Positions 57,363 through 64,000 of a DNA stretch of 64,000 nucleotides are shown here, piece by piece. Position 1 is the first letter of the stretch. Each line of letters starts with the position of its first letter. Source of the DNA: Mytilisepta virgata. Its lineage: Eukaryota > Mollusca > Bivalvia > Mytilida > Mytilidae. The DNA lies in the NCBI GenBank assembly GCA_028015205.1, contig CM051516.1:36594230-36658229 (forward strand), given 5' to 3'. The notes under the pieces are model-generated. The model searched no databases and was not told the origin of the DNA. It worked only from the letters and a program-made list of their open reading frames with translations. Both the position numbers and the translations under genes were made by a program.

Positions 57363-58687
57363 CTATTCTAGTTTTGACTTTACCCCTTTTTGCCGTTTTG
57401 GCATTTGCATTTAACGGCTTGAGTTATTGTTTAACTCCATAATATAAATACATAAAGCAAGTGAACAACACTTTATTGAAAGTAGCTTCAATGTATTGAG
57501 CAATGAGCCAACAGTTCATTAACAAATACTGGAATGTGTCTTAACTTTTTTAACAGCAGACGACTTGTGGTATATATTATACTAGTGAAGACATGGTTAC
57601 TTACATAAAAGCATGGTGCATCTGTATTTAGGCTACCAATTTGTTATAGATAGCTACCGTTATGTTATTGTAAAATAAGTACAAGACCGATATTATGACC
57701 CTAGAATTACTATTTCTAATATTTCTTATCAACATTCTGTCATGAAAGCTTTGTCCATAAGATTCTCTTCTTTCTAACAGCTGGAATTTGGTAAATCTAA
57801 ATGTCTAAAATGATGGAAATCTATATAATCAGTAATTTTATTCTAGAATAAACAATGCTAGATAAAAATGTTTGAAAAATTTACACATTGTTAAGAAAGG
57901 ATGCGGTTGATTGATCCTTGACGAAAATGCACACACATTCTCTAAACAAATGTTCAACCAAGGAAGTTAACATGTGTAAACCAACATTTTAGAACAAACC
58001 AGCAAAAATGCATTAACAATGTACTGAAGACCCGGGGGTTACTTCCATGATGTTTATACTTCCGGTCATGATTAGGGTTGCTACACACTACAAATCACCC
58101 TCTGTTTTAACTAAAATGTAAGGCTAATTACAATGTATATCGTTATCGGCGATCATCAGTGATGAGACTGGCCATGCAGTTGTCATGTCAAGTCATTAAC
58201 AGGATTACCTTTGAACATTGACAGGGTATGATTTTCCAAATGTCTGGATCATGAACAGGTTCCGGTTTGACGTCTACAATTGGCACATATATACCCGCTT
58301 TTAAACGGAGTACCCCCCCCCCCGAACTGAAGATCTCTGTTACATTTGATCTATTAACAAGGCAATGACGATAAGTACCATGTTGATATGTTCTATGTAT
58401 TGGTCTGTGAGAAATTATTTTTTACCCAGGTATAAAGTTTATTAACTACACAGATATAAATTTGATTACGTATTACATGCTACCCGTCAATCTCTCACAA
58501 GAAATTGTCTTGTTACTTGAAACTTGCATGGAAGCTTAGATCTCACATATCTTAAATATATTATTGTGTATATAATATGCGTTTTGTTTCCTTCTGTCTG
58601 TTTTCTTGTCACCGTTGTATACTTTATTCGCTATAACATGTAATTATGCTTTGCAAATAAACTCAATTTAAAAGCTTTCTATATTGT
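57363..58687. other. Intergenic, no gene seen
   Basis: Only a poly-C tract (about 58,313-58,323) stands out. No domain-bearing reading frame. Confidence 0.5.
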
Positions 58688-60220
58688 ATATATACTCTCT
58701 CAAAAAAGAAACGCAACATCAGATTATCTTTTTGAAATATTATTTTTCCGGACAAATAACCAATAAATATCAAAATATATGTACACATGATCATAATTAC
58801 ACCTTAATAAAAAGTTTCCAGGTACAATCATTTAAATTCATCCACCCGTAAACGACTTTGGTGGCAATCTGGGACACCCTACGATTTACGCATTGCCAAA
58901 AACTGGGTCGACTTTCACGTGCAAATCATGGGGTTTTTTTTAGCTCAGTCAGTCGGTATAAAAACCCGGTATTTCTTTTTCATAAATGCATTCGTAAAAT
59001 AAAATTCTGATGAGGTGACGCTATGCCAAGGTTAGACGCTGCTACCCGGAATATCGCTATCGGACGACTAGAGGCCGGAGAATCACAGAATGCTGTTGCT
59101 GTAACGTACAATGTTCATCGTAGCACAATTTCACGCCTTTGGGACGCTACCTGCAGCTTCGTACTACGACAGATCGGCCACGTTCAGGGCGCCCGCGTGT
59201 TACAACCAGGGCGCAAGATCGTTACATCAGACTTTTCCATCTGCGGAATAGGACTATTGCTGCAACAGAAACAGCTGTAAACGTCCCTGGGTTGCGCCGT
59301 ATATCAGCACAGACAGTACGCAATCGGTTACGTTCTCATGGATTGAGGGCAAGAAGACCTTACTTTGGAGCAACACTGAGACGCCAACACCGCCGAGCGA
59401 GGGTTAGATGGTGTACTACAGTTCGTGCATGGAATTTACAGAACTGGAGAAGAGTATGGTTCAGCGATGAGTCACGTTTTCAACTGGAAAAGCGAGATGG
59501 TCGCATACGTGTGTATAGGCGCCGAAACGAACGTTTTGCGCAAAACTGTGTTGTGGAGAGAGACAATTTTGGCGGAGGCAGTGTTATGATGTGGGCCGCT
59601 ATTTCTTATGCCAGAAACACACAGCTGATACATATCCAAGGCAATCTGAACGCTGTTAGGTATAGAGACGAAATTTTACGACCTCATTTATTGCCCGTAA
59701 TTGACATTCGGAGAGAAATTTTTCAGCACGACAATGCCCGACCACATACAGCACGTGTAACAGTAGACTTTTTAGAACAACAGAATGTCAATGTGATCCG
59801 TTGGCCGTCACGATCACCCGATCTTAATCCAATTGAACATTTGTGGGATGAAGTGGATCGGCGCGTGCGCCAACGACAACCACCACCGCAAAATCTGCAA
59901 CAATTACAGCAGGCACTTCAGTTTGAGTGGCTAAGGATACCGCGTGTTCGAACTCAGCGTTTAATTCAATCTATGCCAAGAAGAGTCGGGGCTGTGTTAC
60001 AAGCAAATGGTGGACATACCAGATATTGACAATTTATGAGTGATTTATTGACAATATGTGACAAACTGTGATATTCCAAGGTAAAAGAACTCATGAACAA
60101 GAAGTGTGCCAATTTTTGCATTCCTGTGTAAATTATTTATATCATAAATTATGAAAATAATATATGAAGTAAATTTCCTATTTTCTGTATGTTGCGTTTC
60201 TTTTTTGAGAGAGTATATAT
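58688..60220 (+). mobile_element. Tc1-like transposon with intact 32-bp terminal inverted repeats
   Basis: The left end (58,688-58,719) contains ACTCTCTCAAAAAAGAAACG and CAACAT; the right end (60,189-60,220) is its exact reverse complement over 32 bp. TA-rich flanks hide the precise TA target duplication. The element is about 1.53 kb and encodes one DD34E transposase with a single frameshift. Identical termini indicate recent insertion. Confidence 0.92.
59023..60029 (+). pseudogene. Tc1-like DD34E transposase, single frameshift
   Basis: 59,023 starts MPRLDAATRNIAIGRLEAGE with a helix-turn-helix (NVHRSTISRLWD). The frame is lost at about 59,140-59,146, probably by loss of one base, and continues in another frame to 60,029 with TTDRPRSGRPRVTT (GRPR hook), VRNRLRSHGLRARRP, VWFSDESRFQL (first Asp), FQHDNARPHTA (second Asp) and SPDLNPIEHLWDEVDRR (Glu). 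Exactly 34 residues separate the second Asp from the Glu. Total length fits a 335-345-residue Tc1 transposase. All catalytic residues remain, so the single indel is the only visible defect. Confidence 0.9.
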
Positions 60221-61319
60221 TAGGTAAGATTTCATTATTTAGAGCAGGTGGGTGATGTATATAGATTCTACAGCGATGACCAGTTGATTATAGAATTTAT
60301 TAATTTGAGATAATTAAATTTTCATTTTTAACTGCGATGCTTGGAAAAAATCATAATTAACGCGTCAAGAGTTTTAGAATCTTTTTCTCAAATGACAATG
60401 GAAATCTCCGAGAGGTCTTCCGAACGTTTTTGGCGGGAAATTTCACGAGCTCTATTTATCCAACGTGTGGTGATATTAGAATTTATCAAACGGGTCAAGA
60501 GATGTATAAATGCGCACAGAATTAGAGAAATACAAATTTTAATTTATACCATTATCAATAATGTTATATTAAACATTCACATCCATCAGTAGTTCCCTCA
60601 ATCAAATACTGCTAATTATCGAATCACAACTCCGTGCAGTTTTTTAGCTCTTGTTGATCTTTGTTTTCCCTTCAATGGCAAGAAGTACATATATGCCTGC
60701 ATATTTACTGTAATAAATTGTACCATTTACTCCGTTTACTGCAGGACATTTTTTACACTAATTGCTTTGTCATTATTGTTTATCTAAAAAAATCTGTTAC
60801 GACATACATATGAAAATGAAAAGATAATATACCTAGTCAAATCGCTCACATGTATTGTATTTTATTTCAGATAGCCACATGATAGCATTCAATTGATTGA
60901 CATAAAACATTACACGGTCGACAGCTGCATTTCAAACTAACTTTCGTACGTGAAGGTTTGTCAGATATTGACAAAAAATCTCTTTTAAATATACATTTTC
61001 TATTTTAAATTGTTGAATCAGTCTTTGTGCATCAAAACTGGTATCAACGAATTTAATTTAAGAATGTTGAACTAAGTAAATCTTTCTTTATCTGATAATT
61101 ATATACATTGTATACCGAACTCCTCATTATGTAAAAATATACAACTTCTTTTTACAGATTTCCCAAACGTTTAATTAAATTTTGGAAAATTTCCAAACAT
61201 ATTTTTACACTCGATTCTGGGAAATGCATTTCAATGGTCTACCTTGGAAGTAAGGTACAATATCATCACGTGATATCTTACTTGTTTAAGGAAAGAAGGT
61301 ACGATACCAAGGAAGAACA
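60221..61319. other. Intergenic, upstream of the secreted-protein gene
   Basis: No gene is supported; the short frame at 60,341-60,592 has no domain. The promoter of the gene starting at 61,320 should lie in the last few hundred bases, but no clear core element was identified. Confidence 0.45.
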
Positions 61320-63067
61320 ATGAGAGTAAGTATCAATTCTTAGGACTTGGCTAATTTTCAGGCAGTCCCATTTTTGAAGATTAATATAATGGAAACTAAA
61401 TCTTTTATTAAAAACTAAATATTTTCACTCTTTTTTAATTAAAATTTAAAATTAAGAAAATATCAACAAAATCCCACAAAACTAGACATATCACGGAAGC
61501 ACAGATTTTTCGGTATTCTTTTTTATTTTATTGTTAATTGTATTTTTAAAATTAAATTTCAACCAAAATTAATATTATTATTATTATTATATTATTGGTA
61601 GTCATCTGTTTCAATATTCCTCTAGAACAAAAATAAGCATAAAGGTATTATGGGAAAAGAATTTATCAGCATGGTCTGTATTAGGGTGGATACTGGTTTT
61701 CATGAATTTCTTCGTTAGTAATTTGAAATTTATTTTTCATACAAAAATCAATTCATGGTTGCTTGAACTTGGTTTTTTTTACTTAGTTCCAGCTAACAAT
61801 CGTCAACGTGCTTCTTTTTACTGTCATATGCTTCAATAGAATTCAAGTGATGGATTCATCACCAGCTAGTCTGGTAAAAGCAGCCGTACAAGGATCTGTG
61901 GTACTACGAAAAGCTTTAAATAATGTGTTTCAGAAAAACAATAGGCCGACAAAATCAAAAACCGTTATATCCTTTATAGAAAAAATACCGGTCATCGGAG
62001 ACTTATTTAATCTTTTTTCTGGTGACAGTGGAAGTGACGTCAGTTCTCAGTTGGCAGATATTCAGAGTGAACTAAAAAACCTAGTTAATCTGCAAGAACA
62101 AACATTGAGTTTTCTAGAAAGTTTGCAGAGGAAAATTGATTTTCTGGTACTGAAAAACCAAATAGCAACAGCTTCGAAAGAAATAAAAAGCTGTGCAAAA
62201 GACCTTGAGCATTACCTTCAAAATCCTGATTCTCAACCGGAAAAGGACAGACTTATCGGTTGCCAAAACATCAGGCCGGACGTACGTCAGATGGCTAGTA
62301 TTCTGAAAGAAGAGGAATTTACACTGAAAGCGACAAAAATTTTTGATTACATGATAAAGGCGAACAGTGGTAATTGTGATGGAGTGAAAATAATGGATAC
62401 GTACAAATTTTTGTTTGGACTGTTCCTCACCGGATGTGAGTCGATGGTGGCGTCAGAGGCAGTGGAGTTTGAACGTAAATCAACAACCCTTCTGCAAGAA
62501 TGCAAACAGTATACTCAGCAAATTGAAAATCATATGAAAACGGTTTATTCCAAGTGTTCGTTTAATACCTGTGCTCGCCAGACAGAAGTTGTTACTTCAG
62601 CAGTTGCGTCAAAAAGTGACAATTACATAGAAAATATCAAGACTGAACTTGGTAGGAATATGCCTTGGTTTTCATTTTCTGTTTTTAAGTTTAGTTCAGA
62701 TCCAAATGTTAAGCTACAAGGAGACCCGAAGCCAAGTGCAATTTTATTATCAAGCACACATTTACACTTTGTTGTAATATGGACTCCCTTCGTTACACAG
62801 AAACACGTTACAGCACGTTACTTTAGTCTAGAGTATGATACCAAACCCTTTATATCCGAGGCCAATGAAATTGATATAACGGCTACCAAATCTGGCCATA
62901 AAGCCATCATTAAGTCCTACTTTGACCAATCTCAGATTACCTTTTCATATAGCCCTTGTGCTTTTTCTAAGAAACATTTCACTCCAACTTCATGTTCACA
63001 GAAGTTTAAAGCCGATATGTTTTTATTCACTTTATTCGCAATGTCACAAATGACTTTTGTAACTTAA
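61320..63067 (+). CDS. Secreted helical protein of unknown function, two exons
   Basis: Exon 1 supplies only ATG AGA (61,320-61,325) before GTAAGT. Exon 2 starts at 61,793 after TTTTACTTAGTTCCAG and runs to 63,067, phase 0. The joined protein of 426 residues starts with a signal-peptide-like stretch (LTIVNVLLFTVICF). Then come AAVQGSVVLRKALNNVF, a hydrophobic IPVIGDLFNLFSGDSG, a long amphipathic and probably coiled-coil region (QLADIQSELKNLVNLQEQ, FLESLQRKIDFLVLKNQ) and several spaced cysteines (CAKDLEHYL, GNCDGVK, TGCESM, CSFNTC). The C-terminus is hydrophobic (MFLFTLFAMS), perhaps a membrane or GPI tail. Helical bundle plus IPVIG-type segment recalls vertebrate rapunzel-like proteins, but I do not recognise the family. 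No frame breaks. AATAAA is at 63,977. Confidence 0.75.
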
Positions 63068-64000
63068 AATTGTTGTGTATGAATTTGCTTTTATCGCAGC
63101 ATTAATTTTGCCTTTATTTTTTGTAACAAAAAAGTTTATACAAAAATATACTGTGTCTTTAAAACAACAACAGTGATAAAAATTATTATATGGTACGCTT
63201 TTACTCATAAAACATTATACATTTCCTTGATGTAGATTAAGTAAATCTTTTTTCAAAGCACTTTTTTTAAACTGCTTATTTTTTCGCTTATTCTTTTTTT
63301 AATTATGGCCTTATTACGTTATGTACTCAACGCAATATAATTGGAATTTTAAAAAGATATGTCTGGAAATAGTCTTTGTAAGACGATATACTGTTTAATA
63401 TATATTTTCAATTGTGAATATCAATTTTTGTCTGTTCATTAGTGTACTATTACGTAACTTTAAAATAAACCAAGTTGGCTCACGGACAACAACGAGCAAG
63501 GTGGTTTTAAAAACCGAATATCATTCACCCGCCCTCTTATTCCTCCAATTCATAAAATTAGTTACCGTCATTTGCAGGATAAATTTGAAAATTGGGGAAT
63601 GTGATTCGATGAAATATTTTCCGTTTTAGTGCGTTTGTATTAACGCATTTAAATACATACAATAATGGTCATGATGGTGGAAATATCTATTTGGAACATT
63701 GGCTAAGGAAGAGATTGAAAATTATTTCCGACGAATTTTTCATCTACATTGTATATTCGTATTTAATCAACTAGAATCCACAAAAAAAAAAAAACATCAT
63801 AGAAATAATGCTACAACGAATCATATTGGATTCTGTTTAAATAAAACGTAATAAGCATAATAAATCAAATATTTATAATTATCAATTGTTATGCATAAGA
63901 GCGATAAGCCGGCGTGATTTATATTGTCTTCATTTGTTGTAAGGATTTGGCCATAATCATTTTATGTTATAAACTCAATAAAGAAAGTTTTTTCTTTCAG
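63068..64000. other. 3' region of the secreted-protein gene
   Basis: AT-rich, no further gene seen. Probably 3' UTR and flank; the reading frame at 63,414-63,629 has no recognisable content. Confidence 0.4.
63977..63982 (+). terminator. Candidate polyadenylation signal
   Basis: AATAAA in the context AACTCAATAAAGAAAG followed by a T run. It is 0.9 kb after the stop codon of the secreted-protein gene; an earlier AATAAA near 63,463 is an alternative. Confidence 0.35.

Noticed and set aside
60341..60592. 83-codon frame between the Tc1 element and the secreted-protein gene
   Set aside because: No domain, no Kozak or splice context, and biased AT-rich composition.

Overview
The window looks like nuclear DNA of a marine bivalve, most likely a mussel of the Mytilus type. 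It is AT-rich and intron-bearing, crowded with dispersed repeats of a kind I associate with mussel genomes. It carries intronless protostome-type Toll-like receptors, an IgGFc-binding-domain gene, Ly6/uPAR (LU) and MAM domains, a Penelope-like retroelement with a hammerhead ribozyme, a Tc1 transposon and tRNA-derived SINEs. Several intron-exon structures below were read by eye from splice sites and phase, so they are models rather than confirmed transcripts.

Layout. (1) 1-27,500 is a tandem segmental duplication. Unit 1 (1 to about 17,272) and unit 2 (about 17,276 to 27,500) each hold a non-LTR retrotransposon fragment, a repeat-rich spacer, one minus-strand TLR gene and a long non-coding block. 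Unit 1 has about 7.5 kb of extra DNA (about 5,160-12,690), including a Penelope-like element set in a (TA)n tract. Unit 2 has its own extra pieces: about 600 bp directly upstream of the TLR start codon, foldback elements, and a nested insertion. (2) 28,249-32,184 is a plus-strand pseudogene whose five exons encode an LU domain, an EGF-like domain and an IgGFc-binding domain. Intron phases fit throughout, but premature stops and frameshifts break it. (3) 36,344-53,597 is a minus-strand gene of at least 13 small exons: signal peptide, two LU domains, a Thr-rich linker, MAM, a second Thr-rich linker, MAM. Its introns are filled with repeats. (4) 54,104-56,615 is a DNA transposon with arms of roughly 550 bp, an exact 6-bp target duplication and the remains of an IS3EU-like transposase. 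Its ends resemble those of the small foldback elements in regions 1 and 2. (5) 57,014-60,220 holds a SINE and a nearly intact Tc1 element. (6) 61,320-63,067 is a two-exon plus-strand gene for a secreted helical protein of unknown function.

Together the receptor and secreted recognition-type domains (TLR, LU, IgGFc-binding, MAM) suggest a locus of immune or surface-recognition genes that is still being reshaped by duplication and transposition. That functional reading is inference; the domain calls and exon phases are seen in the sequence.
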